A stretch of DNA of 64,000 bases from an uncultured Prevotella sp. (GTDB taxonomy: Bacteria > Bacteroidota > Bacteroidia > Bacteroidales > Bacteroidaceae), in NCBI GenBank assembly GCA_944321295.1, contig CALUKU010000007.1:24248-88247 (forward strand), read 5' to 3'. Position 1 is the stretch's first letter. Each line of letters opens with the position of its first letter. Made by a program: the position numbers and the translations under genes. Below, in pieces: positions 7,592 through 16,913 of this stretch. The notes beneath the pieces were generated by a model, which saw nothing but the letters and a program-made list of their open reading frames with translations, was not told the origin of the DNA and did not search any database.

Positions 7592-7946
7592 AGTGGCTGT
7601 TTAAAATTTTTACAAGTAAATAAGTCTTATACCGAACTGACGTTAATTTATTATGTCCGCACGTTTTGTAAGAAACGTATGTTACTGACAATCAATTGAT
7701 TAAATGCACTTTTAGAGGTGCAAACACATTTAACCCAAATCGGTCATTAGACTTCAGACTTATTGCTTGTTCATGTCAGACAGATTGTTTTTAGTTTCGG
7801 TGCAGGCGTAGCGGGCTACGTCAAGGCGGAACTAAAAGCAAGATGGCGGCAGGAACGCACAATAAGACGAAGAGTTGGAGAAATACGCCAATATGTAATC
7901 ATATACGTTCTAATGACCGATTAGGGTTTAACCAGATGTCATGTAA

Positions 7947-9183
7947 TAGTCAAGACTTGTTCTGACAAGTTCTATACAATCAGACAAACGAATTGTCCGA
8001 TGTTTTCTGCGAAGATATGCAATTATTCCCAGTCTCACACCGAGAAGAGTCAATAATCTGCTCTTGAGGTTGTATTTTTCCTGCATCCTGTAATTGGTAT
8101 CTTCTCGCCACCTCAATGCCTTCGAGGAAAGTTTGCATTGGAGTTTTCCCGAAGCAGTATCTCCCCGAGTGCGTTCTTTGAGTGTTATAGGAGTTCATCC
8201 AGCAGTCAAGATCTTCCTGCAATTGCTCTATCGAAGAGTATATCTTCTTTCTGAACGCAATGGCATAGAACTCGTTCTGTACCGTTCTGTTGAAGCGTTC
8301 ACAGATGCCGTTCGTCTGTGGGCTTTTCGCCTTGATTTTGGAGTGGTCGATGTCCTCAATGGCCAGATACAATTCATATTCATGTGTTTCCCTGTTGCCA
8401 CAGTATTCAGTTCCCCGGTCAGTGAGCATCCTCATGAGTTTCAGGTCATGCTGCTCGAAGAAGGGTACCACACGGTCATTGAGCATGTCCGCCGCCACGA
8501 GCGCATTCTTTCTGTCATACAGCTTGGCAAAACCGATTTTGGAATAGGTGTCGATTACCGTCTGCTGGTAAATGTGTCCTACGCCTTTGATATACCCTAC
8601 ATAATAGGTGTCCTGCGCCACAAGGAATCCGGGATAATATGTCTCTATTTCCCCGTGCGCCTGTTTCTCCGCCTTGGCCTTTTCAAGGGCGGCAACCTGG
8701 TTCTCGTCAAGCACGATTCCTTCCTGCTCCACCTTGGTGGAAAGCGCTTTCAGGCGTTTCCGGAAGGTCTCCATGTCATGCCTGAGCCATATAGACCGTA
8801 CTCCGCCGGGGGATACGAGGATGCCTTTCTTGCGCAACTCGTTGGATACACGCACCTGCCCCAACGCAGGATTGTCTATGGCCATCTGTACGACAGCCTG
8901 CTCTATATGCTCCTCTACACGGTTCTTTATCACCGGCTTCTTACGTGAGATTTCCTGCAGGGCAAGTTCACCACCTTGTTCGTACAGTTCTTTGAAGCGG
9001 TAAAAACTGTCACGGCTGTATCCCATGATCTTGCAGGCACGTGACACGTTACCCAACTGTTGGGACAACTCAAGCAATCCAAGCTTGTTCTTGATGATTT
9101 TCTCTGATGTCGTCATAACTTAATCTGTTTTATGTCGCAAAATTACTATTTTTATGCTTAACTGTCAGATTAAGTCTTGACTA
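7947..9183 (-). mobile_element. IS481-like insertion sequence
   Basis: Terminal inverted repeats are visible: TAGTCAAGACTTGTTCTGAC at 7947 and, on the opposite strand ending at 9183, TAGTCAAGACTTAATCTGAC; 19 of the first 21 bases agree. The single transposase gene fills the element in minus orientation. No convincing target-site duplication is seen in the flanks (TGTAA left, ATTCA right), so the element may be old or its flanks rearranged. It is inserted next to remnants of the palindromic repeats. Confidence 0.85.
7980..9116 (-). CDS. IS481-family transposase (DDE integrase core)
   Basis: A 378-residue transposase. The N-terminal third has a helix-turn-helix ([24 protein letters not shown]) and a second one with [16 protein letters not shown]. 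The rve core shows the DDE triad in [19 protein letters not shown] and [16 protein letters not shown]. The tail after [17 protein letters not shown] is variable. The frame is intact from ATG to stop, so the element could be active. It catalyses excision and insertion at the inverted repeats bounding 7947-9183. Confidence 0.93.
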   Translation of the reverse strand: MTTSEKIIKNKLGLLELSQQLGNVSRACKIMGYSRDSFYRFKELYEQGGELALQEISRKKPVIKNRVEEHIEQAVVQMAIDNPALGQVRVSNELRKKGILVSPGGVRSIWLRHDMETFRKRLKALSTKVEQEGIVLDENQVAALEKAKAEKQAHGEIETYYPGFLVAQDTYYVGYIKGVGHIYQQTVIDTYSKIGFAKLYDRKNALVAADMLNDRVVPFFEQHDLKLMRMLTDRGTEYCGNRETHEYELYLAIEDIDHSKIKAKSPQTNGICERFNRTVQNEFYAIAFRKKIYSSIEQLQEDLDCWMNSYNTQRTHSGRYCFGKTPMQTFLEGIEVARRYQLQDAGKIQPQEQIIDSSRCETGNNCISSQKTSDNSFV

Positions 9184-9479
9184 ATTCATATAAGAAAAAC
9201 ATCCTCTTTCAATTGAGGCTCTCAACATATCACGTCATTGCCAAGATTGGAAGAGGGTGTATTCAATTATCCATACGTGTGTTCCTTCTTCCGAACTCAC
9301 TTCAATTTATGCAAACACACAACAGCAATCGAGGTTCTCAACATATCATGTCATCCCGGACTTGATCCGTCCTGAACTTGATTCAGGACCAGTCGTATAC
9401 CGCAACGTTGCAAAATAGGGGTGTCCTCAATTTGTTTCCAATATTGACATAACACAAATAAACTATCATAAAATTTCGC
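9184..9479. repeat. Remnants of palindromic elements upstream of the polysaccharide cluster
   Basis: No gene is visible. Two partial copies of the GTCATCC-arm element lie here (about 9200-9265 and 9330-9420), one with a short form (CACGTCATTGCCAAGATTGG) and one with both CGGACTTGATCCG and CTGAACTTGATTCAG arms. No clear promoter for the flippase gene could be seen before its start at 9480. Confidence 0.6.
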
Positions 9480-11018
9480 ATGAATTCTAATTCTGCAAAC
9501 AACAAACGCATCGCCAAGAATACGCTGCTGCTTTATTTCCGCATGCTGCTGTTGATGGTAGTGTCGCTGTACACCAGCCGCGTGGTGTTGAACGCCCTCG
9601 GCGTAGAGGACTTCGGCATTTACAATGTCGTAGGCGGCGTCGTTGCTATGTTCAGCGTCATTTCCGGCTCGTTGTCGGCTGCCATAAGCAGGTTCATAAC
9701 GTTCGAGCTTGGCAGGGGCGACGGTGCGGGCCTGAAGAAGACATTCTCCGCCGCCGTAACGATACAACTGATATTGTCGCTGGTTATCGTCGTATTGATT
9801 GAAACGGCAGGCGTATGGTTCCTTAACGCGAAGATGACGATACCGGCTGACAGGCTTGCGGCTGCCAACTGGGTGCTGCAGTTCTCGATAGTTACGTTTG
9901 TCATCAACCTCGTAAGCGTGCCTTACAACGCCACCATCATCGCCCACGAGCGCATGTCGGCCTTTGCCTACATCAGTATCTTTGAGGCCGCCGGCAAGCT
10001 CGCCATAGCGTTCCTGATAATGGCGTCGCCGGTCGACAGGCTCGTCTTCTACGCAATACTGATGTGCGCCGTAGCCGTTTCCGTACGCCTGATGTACGGG
10101 CGCTACTGCAAGAAGCATTTCTCCGAGTGTACATACAGGTTCAATTGGGACAAGGAGCTTTTAAAACGGATGTTCGGCTTTGCCGGCTGGAATTTCATCG
10201 GGGCCTCGTCGTCCGTGTTGCGCGACCAGGGCGGCAACATCGTGATAAACCTTTTCGCCGGTCCCTCCGTCAACGCCGCCCGCGGCATAGCTTTCCAGGT
10301 GAATAACGCCATTACCGGTTTCGTGCAGAACTTCATGACGGCCTTGAACCCCCAGATAACCAAGTCATACGCATCGGGCGACAGGGAGTATATGATGACG
10401 TTGATATACCAAGGCGCGCGCCTGTCGTTTTACATGCTGCTGTTATTGTCGCTGCCGGTGCTTGCCAATACGCATTACGTCCTGTCGCTTTGGCTGAAGA
10501 CGGTGCCGGAGCACGCCGTGCTGTTCGTCCAGCTCACGCTGCTGTTCGCAATGAGCGAGTCGATTTCAAATCCGCTGGTTACGGCCATGCTCGCCACGGG
10601 CAGGATACGCAACTACCAGATTGTGGTGGGAGGGCTGCAGATGATGAACCTTCCCGTGTCGTACGTCCTTCTTCGTTACGGCTGCATACCTGAAACCGTG
10701 CTGATTGTGGCGGTCTGCATCTCGCAGTGCTGCCTTGCGGCCCGTCTGCTGATGTTGCGCGGTATGATAGGCCTCTCGGTGAGGAAATACCTGAGAAACG
10801 TTTATGCCAACATAATATCCGTAACGGTGGTGGCCGCTGTCGTTCCTTTCGCCGTAGCACTACGTATGGAGGAAACGTTCATCTCGTTCATCATAGTTAC
10901 GTGCGTAGCCCTGTGCTGCTCGTTCCTGTCGGTGTTTTATATCGGCTGCAACAGGCGCGAGAGGGATTTCGTAAAGGCGAAAGCAAAGTCGGTGATAAGA
11001 AAAATAACTAATAAGTAA
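9480..11018 (+). CDS. Polysaccharide flippase (Wzx/MOP superfamily)
   Basis: A 512-residue integral membrane protein with about 12-14 hydrophobic segments in the MATE/PST pattern. Its opening NTLLLYFRMLLLMVVSLYTSRVVLNALG is characteristic of Bacteroidales polysaccharide flippases: a first helix followed by YTSRVVLNALGVEDFGIYNVVGG. It would flip undecaprenyl-linked repeat units across the inner membrane for polymerisation by Wzy. It is the first gene of the cluster and the next gene starts two bases after its stop, so they are co-transcribed. Confidence 0.92.
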   Translation: MNSNSANNKRIAKNTLLLYFRMLLLMVVSLYTSRVVLNALGVEDFGIYNVVGGVVAMFSVISGSLSAAISRFITFELGRGDGAGLKKTFSAAVTIQLILSLVIVVLIETAGVWFLNAKMTIPADRLAAANWVLQFSIVTFVINLVSVPYNATIIAHERMSAFAYISIFEAAGKLAIAFLIMASPVDRLVFYAILMCAVAVSVRLMYGRYCKKHFSECTYRFNWDKELLKRMFGFAGWNFIGASSSVLRDQGGNIVINLFAGPSVNAARGIAFQVNNAITGFVQNFMTALNPQITKSYASGDREYMMTLIYQGARLSFYMLLLLSLPVLANTHYVLSLWLKTVPEHAVLFVQLTLLFAMSESISNPLVTAMLATGRIRNYQIVVGGLQMMNLPVSYVLLRYGCIPETVLIVAVCISQCCLAARLLMLRGMIGLSVRKYLRNVYANIISVTVVAAVVPFAVALRMEETFISFIIVTCVALCCSFLSVFYIGCNRRERDFVKAKAKSVIRKITNK

Positions 11019-11019
11019 C

Positions 11020-11742
11020 ATGATAAGGATTACAGACAAGGCCGATTGTTGCGGCTGTACCGCATGTGCCAGCATATGCGCGCACGACGCAATAACGATG
11101 AAGCCCGACGCCATGGGCTTTCTTTACCCCGAGGTGGACGGGAGCAAGTGCGTTGATTGCGGGCTGTGTGAAAAGGTGTGCGCCTTCAACGACAACTATG
11201 ACACGAGCCTTAACCTGCCTGTGCCGCAGGCTTACGCCGCGCGCCACAAGGACATGCGCGAGGTGGAAACGAGCCGCAGCGGGGCGGCGTTCATCGCCAT
11301 CTCCGACTATGTGCTTGAGAACGGAGGCGTTGTTTACGGCGCGGGCTATACAGACCATTTCCGTGTAGTTCACAAGCGGGCCGTGACAAAAGAGGAGCGT
11401 GACGAATTCAAGGGCAGCAAGTACGTCCAGAGCGATCTGACGGGAGTGTTCCGTCAGGTGAAGAAAGACCTGAAGGACGGTCTGACGGTGCTGTTTTCAG
11501 GCACTCCGTGCCAGACGTCGGGACTAAACTCTTATGTGGGCAGGAAGCTGCGTGCTAACCTGATACTTGTAGACATCGTGTGCCACGGCGTGCCTGGGCC
11601 GTACCTGTGGCGCGACTACATCGCGTATCTGGAAAAGAAACAGGGCGACAGGATCTGCTGGGTTAACTTCCGCGACAAGCAGGAGTACGGATGGACTGCG
11701 CACCACGAAACGTTTAAATTTGTTAAGGGGGGGGTAAAATGA
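11020..11742 (+). CDS. F420H2 dehydrogenase-like iron-sulfur oxidoreductase, N-terminal part, ends at a G8 tract
   Basis: This 240-residue frame opens with two 4Fe-4S ferredoxin clusters (CCGCTACASIC and CVDCGLCEKVC, each followed by a distal Cys) and continues into the coenzyme F420 hydrogenase/dehydrogenase beta-subunit fold (SGAAFIAISDYVLENGGVVYG, FSGTPCQTSGL, CHGVPGPYLW). The intact homologue at 17,760 is 402 residues, so this gene stops early. The stop follows a run of eight G (11,727-11,734). One additional G joins it in frame to the next reading frame (11,739-12,176), which is the missing C-terminal half. The gene is therefore a frameshifted or phase-OFF copy. In polysaccharide loci these proteins pair with pyruvyltransferase-like genes, as here. 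Confidence 0.88.
   Translation: MIRITDKADCCGCTACASICAHDAITMKPDAMGFLYPEVDGSKCVDCGLCEKVCAFNDNYDTSLNLPVPQAYAARHKDMREVETSRSGAAFIAISDYVLENGGVVYGAGYTDHFRVVHKRAVTKEERDEFKGSKYVQSDLTGVFRQVKKDLKDGLTVLFSGTPCQTSGLNSYVGRKLRANLILVDIVCHGVPGPYLWRDYIAYLEKKQGDRICWVNFRDKQEYGWTAHHETFKFVKGGVK
11727..11734 (+). repeat. Poly-G tract (8 G) inside the oxidoreductase gene, candidate phase switch
   Basis: Eight consecutive G in coding sequence. In the present length the upstream frame reads Gly-Gly-Val-Lys-stop; nine G would read through into the downstream half with no stop. Slipped-strand mispairing at such tracts is a known ON/OFF mechanism for surface genes. A homopolymer sequencing error would look the same. Confidence 0.75.
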
Positions 11743-12176
11743 GCTTCACATATCTATTCTATCAGCACATAATGTTCCGCCATTCTTGCGGAAAATGCCA
11801 CTTTACTAACACGAAGCGGCCGAGCGACATCACGATTGCCGACTTTTGGGGATGGGAGAAGACCGCCCCGGATATCAATAAGGACGACAAGGGCGTGTCG
11901 CTGATACTTGTGAATACGGAGAAAGGCCGCGAGCTGTTCGATAAAATCAAAGACCGGATGAACGTTGTTCCCGCAAATCTTGAAGACTGCCTGCAGCCAA
12001 ACCTGCGTCATCCGTCTGTCATCCATCCGAAACGCATGGCTTTTGAACGCGACTATCAGCGTAAGGGCTTCGAGTATGTGATGAAGAAATACGGCAAAGA
12101 CAGCGTAATGAAGAAAGCAAGAAAGTTTGCGGGTAAGATAAAAAGAACAATTAAACGACATTTAGGATTATCATGA
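11739..12176 (+). CDS. F420H2 dehydrogenase-like oxidoreductase, C-terminal part (frame-shifted from 11,020)
   Basis: Residues RHSCGKCHFTNTKRPSDITIADFWG match the cysteine motif and ADFWG block of the intact homologue (CCFNCQYANMNRVGTYTIADFWG at 17,760-18,968), so this 145-residue frame is the missing end of the preceding gene rather than a separate protein. Its ATG lies inside the last codons of the upstream frame (ATGA-like overlap), so it might be reinitiated at low level. The stop overlaps the start of the pyruvyltransferase-like gene at 12,173. Confidence 0.85.
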   Translation: MSFTYLFYQHIMFRHSCGKCHFTNTKRPSDITIADFWGWEKTAPDINKDDKGVSLILVNTEKGRELFDKIKDRMNVVPANLEDCLQPNLRHPSVIHPKRMAFERDYQRKGFEYVMKKYGKDSVMKKARKFAGKIKRTIKRHLGLS

Positions 12177-13255
12177 AAATAGGAATACTTACATTCCATT
12201 GCGCCTATAATTATGGTGCAGTATTGCAATGCTATGCCTTGCAGGAAACATTGAAGAGCATGGGGCACGATGTTCATATAATAAATTATCGGCCAAACTA
12301 TCTTGAAAGTAGACATCCATCAATAGGTTATCGTTCGATATTAAGTGTTAATTTCATAAAGAATATTCAGCATTATAAAATGGCACAGGAAAGCTTTCGC
12401 TTATTCCAGTCTTTTGAAAGATGTCATTTTATGCTTACAGATATTTGTGTAACAAAAGATGAGCTGATAGATCTTATCCAAGATTTTGATTATATTGTCA
12501 TTGGAAGTGATCAAGTTTGGAATAAAAAATATAATGGAAACGATTCAATTTGGTTAGGGGCAGGATTTAATAGAAAAGGAGATACCCCTAAGCTTATTTC
12601 GTATGCCGCAAGCTCAGGAAACGTTGATTTTGACACAGATGATGAAAATCTGTTGATTGACAATTTGTCACATTTCAAAGCTATTTCAGTAAGGGAGAAA
12701 AGTCTGAAAGATAAATTATGCTCTTTGTTGCCAAATATTAAAGTCGTACAAACTTTGGATCCGTCGTTAATGGCTGATAAGAATATTTGGGCAAAATGGT
12801 TTAGACCTATACTGAATGATAAATATATATTAGTTTATCAAGCAAGACCAGATAACAATGTATATCGTATAGCAGAAGAATTTGCATTGCAACTTAAAGC
12901 AAAGGTTTTGACTGTAGATTTTTATAAAAACAGATACGCTTTCAAATGTGAACAAATTGTAGTTTCACCGTTGGATTTTCTTTCAATAGTAAGAAATGCT
13001 CAATGTGTAGTTACAACATCATTTCATGGTACAGCATTTTCCATAATAACAAATACGCCGTTTTATACAATAAAACTAAATGATGGTGCGGATGAACGAA
13101 GCATGAGTTTATTAGAAATGTTAGGATTGAAGGATAGAATGATTGAAAAGAATTCGAAACCACAATTTACTCCAATAGATTTCAGTAAAGTGGAACCATT
13201 CCTAAATGAACAGAAAATCTTATCTCAATCTTTTTTGAAAGAAAATATATTATGA
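12173..13255 (+). CDS. Polysaccharide pyruvyl transferase family protein
   Basis: A 360-residue protein with the family start MKIGILTFHCAYNYGAVLQCYALQ, the central YIVIGSDQVWNKKY motif, and the C-terminal TTSFHGTAFSII signature. Such enzymes transfer pyruvyl ketal groups to exopolysaccharide sugars, though many members in Bacteroidales clusters have uncharacterised substrates. It overlaps the oxidoreductase C-terminal frame by four bases and the next glycosyltransferase by four bases. Base composition falls sharply here: from ~12.17 to 16.6 kb the DNA is much more AT-rich than the flanking genes, a sign of transferred or exchanged cluster content. Confidence 0.9.
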   Translation: MKIGILTFHCAYNYGAVLQCYALQETLKSMGHDVHIINYRPNYLESRHPSIGYRSILSVNFIKNIQHYKMAQESFRLFQSFERCHFMLTDICVTKDELIDLIQDFDYIVIGSDQVWNKKYNGNDSIWLGAGFNRKGDTPKLISYAASSGNVDFDTDDENLLIDNLSHFKAISVREKSLKDKLCSLLPNIKVVQTLDPSLMADKNIWAKWFRPILNDKYILVYQARPDNNVYRIAEEFALQLKAKVLTVDFYKNRYAFKCEQIVVSPLDFLSIVRNAQCVVTTSFHGTAFSIITNTPFYTIKLNDGADERSMSLLEMLGLKDRMIEKNSKPQFTPIDFSKVEPFLNEQKILSQSFLKENIL

Positions 13256-14157
13256 ATGTAGTATTGTGTGCGGATGATAAATATGCAATGCCGTGTGGTG
13301 TATGCCTTACTTCCTTGTTTGAGAACAATAAAAATATATCTTTTGATGTATATATTTTTACAGAGAATCTATCGGATCGGGAATATCGTAAATTTGAAAA
13401 TTTAGCTAAGGCATACTCACAAAAATTATCGATTATTAGAATAAGTTCGGACTCTTTTGAAAATTTAAAAGTCAGTGAACGTTTTAGTAAGGCTATTTAT
13501 TATAGGTTTTTAATTCCAAATATACTCGTACAAGATAAATTTGCATTGTATTTAGATTGTGACATCATAATTAATGGATCTTTAAGTTTCTTTGAAACTA
13601 TCAATATTGAAGATTATGCTTGTGCTGTAATAAAGGATCAAATGTGTGATGATATTCGTTTATCGAATAGAATTCAAATTAATACACCATATTTTAATTC
13701 TGGAGTAATTTATATGAATCTGGATTATTGGAGGAAAAACAATATATCTATGAAATGTATTAATTATATCTATGAATACCCTGAATTATGTTTATATCCT
13801 GATCAAGATGCATTAAACAAGATATTGGGTGGTAAGGTCATTTATATTCCGATTAAATATAATTTTCAAGAACTATTTTATGCAAATAAAGAAAAAGTCT
13901 TTTTTCGTAGAGATTTATGGAATGAAGTTGATGAATATAAAGAAAACCCTGTAATAATACATTATACAAGTAATATAAAACCGTGGTATAAAGAGTCAAC
14001 ACATCCATTAAAAAGAGTTTTTATTAAATATAGAGATTTGAGTCCATGGAAAGGTAAAGAACAGGTTTATTTTAATATCAAGCGTAGATATCTGTTTTTG
14101 AGAAGTAATTTGAAGAAGATCTTTTATATAGTCATATTAGGAAAAAATATCAGTTAA
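13252..14157 (+). CDS. Glycosyltransferase family 8
   Basis: A 301-residue GT8 enzyme. It opens MNVVLCADDKYAMPCGVCLTSL, has the metal-binding DxD in ALYLDCDIIINGSL, the FNSGVIYMNLDYWR block and the late PDQDALN motif, followed by IHYTSNIKPW. GT8 enzymes are retaining transferases, often galactosyl or glucosyl, that extend lipid-linked oligosaccharides. It overlaps the preceding gene by four bases (ATGA). The DNA is strongly AT-rich. Confidence 0.9.
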   Translation: MNVVLCADDKYAMPCGVCLTSLFENNKNISFDVYIFTENLSDREYRKFENLAKAYSQKLSIIRISSDSFENLKVSERFSKAIYYRFLIPNILVQDKFALYLDCDIIINGSLSFFETINIEDYACAVIKDQMCDDIRLSNRIQINTPYFNSGVIYMNLDYWRKNNISMKCINYIYEYPELCLYPDQDALNKILGGKVIYIPIKYNFQELFYANKEKVFFRRDLWNEVDEYKENPVIIHYTSNIKPWYKESTHPLKRVFIKYRDLSPWKGKEQVYFNIKRRYLFLRSNLKKIFYIVILGKNIS

Positions 14158-14285
14158 ACATTTTATGTCATAATTATATACCTAAAAAACAAATAATATT
14201 TAAAATCCTTATTTGATATTTCTGTCATTAAGTTTTTGGTAATAGTTAAAGGTTTAACATAATAAGGCCTTAATATTTTATAGTG

Positions 14286-15275
14286 ATGAAAGACGTTAAT
14301 CCCATAATATCCGTCATCGTTCCCGTTTACAACGCCGAGAAATACCTTCGGCGTTGCGTTGACAGCATACTTGCGCAGACATTCACAGACTTTGAACTAT
14401 TGTTGATTGACGACGGCAGCAAGGATAAGTCCGGAGAGATATGCGATGAATATGCAAGGAAAGACAATCGTGTAAAAGTATTTCATAAAGAAAACGGAGG
14501 TGCATCGGCTGCAAGAAATTTAGGATTAGATCATGCTAATGGATACTATGTTGCATTTGTTGATTCTGACGATTATCTTTCAACTGAATATTTGCATAGT
14601 TTTTATAACATAATTTATGTAAAAGACAGGGTTGATTTAATAATTCAATCACCTATATATACGTATCAAAATGGTATTATAAAAACAAAAAAAATAACCA
14701 ATAGAGTCTATGATGGAGAAAATATGCTTAAAGATTTTATCAATGATGGAAACTTGGACTTTACAGAACCTCATTCTAAATTGTTTAGATTGAGTTTAAT
14801 AAAAGAAAATAATATACATTTTAATGAAAAGGTTATAATAGGAGAAGATGGTATATTTATTGCTCATTTTTTACGTTTCTGTAAGTTTATTGATTTATCG
14901 GAAGATGTAGGGTATTATTATGTAAAGTCTGGTAACTCCATCCAAAATAGATTTTATTCACCAGAAAAAGAATTGTATGGAGTCATAGAATGGAAAAAAT
15001 CTTTGATGCAGTTGTCTGAATATGCAAAGATAGGGTATGATGTTCCTAATATTTGGAGAGTCTTAACTTTTTTAATTAAAAGATATTTGTTTGCTGTTGT
15101 AAATAATAAATCCCTTTCTCATAAAGAAAAAAAAGTATGGATTAAATATTTAGATGAAGATTGTTTTACTAATTATGGTAAGGGGTGCTCTTTAAATGTT
15201 TTTGGTAGGCTATTTTCAATAGTTGTTCATATGCGTTATATTGACTTGATAATTTTCCTTATTAAATTGAAATAG
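14286..15275 (+). CDS. Glycosyltransferase family 2
   Basis: A GT-A inverting glycosyltransferase of ~329 residues with PIISVIVPVYNAEKYLRRCV, LLIDDGSKDKSG, NGGASAARNLGLDHANG and the catalytic-metal FVDSDDY. The ATG at 14,286 is preferred; a GTG directly before it is also in frame. A 125-bp gap with no clear promoter separates it from the GT8 gene. The first ~200 bases are GC-rich and typical of the genome while the rest is AT-rich, with the change near codon 65, which suggests recombination within the conserved N-terminal domain that swapped the acceptor-specific part. Confidence 0.92.
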   Translation: MKDVNPIISVIVPVYNAEKYLRRCVDSILAQTFTDFELLLIDDGSKDKSGEICDEYARKDNRVKVFHKENGGASAARNLGLDHANGYYVAFVDSDDYLSTEYLHSFYNIIYVKDRVDLIIQSPIYTYQNGIIKTKKITNRVYDGENMLKDFINDGNLDFTEPHSKLFRLSLIKENNIHFNEKVIIGEDGIFIAHFLRFCKFIDLSEDVGYYYVKSGNSIQNRFYSPEKELYGVIEWKKSLMQLSEYAKIGYDVPNIWRVLTFLIKRYLFAVVNNKSLSHKEKKVWIKYLDEDCFTNYGKGCSLNVFGRLFSIVVHMRYIDLIIFLIKLK

Positions 15276-15276
15276 A

Positions 15277-16593
15277 ATGATGACATTAATCTATCTTTTT
15301 ATAATTATATTTTTTATTATATTTTCGTTTAAGAGCTTTAAAAAAAGTTTTTTGACATATGCTGCTGTAAGTGTGATTTTTAATGCCGCAATGGCTTTAA
15401 AATATTCACCTCCAGCTATTTCTTGTGAATTTGTATTGGCTTTTTATTTTTTGATAATGTTCTTTTTTAAAAGAAAACATTTTAGGATAGATGATAATTG
15501 CTTTTTTAAGCAAGCTTTTGTTTGGTGTAGTATATCTTTAATTATATCATCATTAGTTACATACTTTACAATTGGTGGTATATCTGGATTTACTAGCTCA
15601 TTTCAGAAAATAATTACATTATATGTATTTATATTCTTATTTTATATTATTTGTAAAACAAAAAAAGACATATTGTATTTTTGTAATACACTAATATCTT
15701 TATTTGTAATAATTTTTATATATGGATTTTTTGAATATGTAACAAAAACAAATCCAATATTGGATATTATAAATAATAATATGCCTATAGAATTTGCTCA
15801 AGATAAGTTATATTTGAGTGACTTGGAACATTTACGGGATGGACGTTCTCGTTGTCAGTCATTATTCTCTATATCTATTTTATATGGTATAATGTCTGTT
15901 TTGTTTGGATTTTTTTTAATATATCTACGTGCTTTAAATTTTATTAGAATTAATGATATAAAGTTTTATATGCTTATTGTTTTATCATTATTTGGCTGTT
16001 ATGCATGTAATTCAAAAACACCGTTAGTGGCTTTGCCTGTATTTGTTATACCGTTATTGTTAAGAAATAAATTTTTATTGTGCTTAGATATATTTATTTG
16101 CTTTATCATATTATTGCTTCCTGATACTTTTTTGGCATTGTTGGGTAATATTATTGATTTGCGCGCATTTGATGCGAATGATAGTAGTGTTGAAGGCTCA
16201 AGTTTGTATCTACGATTAGTTCAGTTGGAAACTTCTATTGATTTATGGTTGAGAGCACCATTATTTGGTAATGGATTAAAATCTGCAGCTATTTTTGCCG
16301 ATAAAGGATATGATATTTTCGGTGCAGAAAGTGTATGGTTTAGATTAATGATTGAGCAAGGAGTGTTGGGATTGATTTCTTATATACTATTGATAATTTC
16401 ATTTATAAAAGCTTCGTTTAAAACATTGTATATAAGGAAGGCTTTATTATTTTATACATTGGGTTTCTTTTTAATCTGTTCAATAACAGATATAAATTAT
16501 ACAATGTTTTTTATGTGTTTTATTATTTTATATAAGTTAGATAGATTTATACGCAAAAATCATAAAGCATATAGTTCTGTTGTGGTTAATTAA
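15277..16593 (+). CDS. O-antigen/capsule polymerase (Wzy-like)
   Basis: A 438-residue, very hydrophobic protein with about ten to twelve membrane segments and a large periplasmic loop. The stretch LWLRAPLFGNGLKSAA followed by AESVWFRLMIEQGVLGLISY is the Wzy_C/O-antigen ligase signature. It would polymerise repeat units delivered by the flippase. It starts two bases after the GT2 stop, so it belongs to the same transcript. The DNA is AT-rich, as usual for Wzy genes. A ligase role is possible but less likely inside a biosynthetic cluster. Confidence 0.88.
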   Translation: MMTLIYLFIIIFFIIFSFKSFKKSFLTYAAVSVIFNAAMALKYSPPAISCEFVLAFYFLIMFFFKRKHFRIDDNCFFKQAFVWCSISLIISSLVTYFTIGGISGFTSSFQKIITLYVFIFLFYIICKTKKDILYFCNTLISLFVIIFIYGFFEYVTKTNPILDIINNNMPIEFAQDKLYLSDLEHLRDGRSRCQSLFSISILYGIMSVLFGFFLIYLRALNFIRINDIKFYMLIVLSLFGCYACNSKTPLVALPVFVIPLLLRNKFLLCLDIFICFIILLLPDTFLALLGNIIDLRAFDANDSSVEGSSLYLRLVQLETSIDLWLRAPLFGNGLKSAAIFADKGYDIFGAESVWFRLMIEQGVLGLISYILLIISFIKASFKTLYIRKALLFYTLGFFLICSITDINYTMFFMCFIILYKLDRFIRKNHKAYSSVVVN

Positions 16594-16913
16594 AATGCGA
16601 TAACTATACTATGTGTACAATATTGACACATAAATTATAAACAAATTATTGGTGTACTCTAAAAATGATTGGAAGCATATAATTTGTTAATTAATAGATA
16701 TTTACATAGTTATTAGCATTAATAAGCATAAATGTAAATATAAATATACGAATACATAAATCTTCAGCTATAAGTCGGCTATTTAATCACTTTTAGAGCA
16801 AATTTTCTATAACATTGTTTTACAGAAGTTTTAGCGGATATCCAATAAACAAATTATTACGCATTAGCTAATTATTTAAATGTTTAAAGTCGAATTTCTA
16901 TATTGATAAGCTT
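16594..16913. other. 320-bp AT-rich gap inside the cluster, nothing recognised
   Basis: Base composition is strongly AT. I see no coding frame, hairpin with T-tract or full -33/-7 promoter. The gap separates the AT-rich block (12.2-16.6 kb) from the following genes, whose composition is closer to the genome, so it may mark a recombination junction. Confidence 0.5.

Noticed and set aside
7928-8116. Small minus-strand frame at the 3' end of the IS
   Set aside because: Overlaps the transposase end in a different frame and includes the inverted repeat; no features of a gene.
8094-8948. 284-codon plus-strand frame opposite the transposase
   Set aside because: Antisense shadow of an intact IS481-type transposase; no recognisable motif.
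9351-10118. 255-codon minus-strand frame over the flippase gene
   Set aside because: Tyr/His/Arg-rich antisense shadow; the plus strand encodes a clear Wzx protein.
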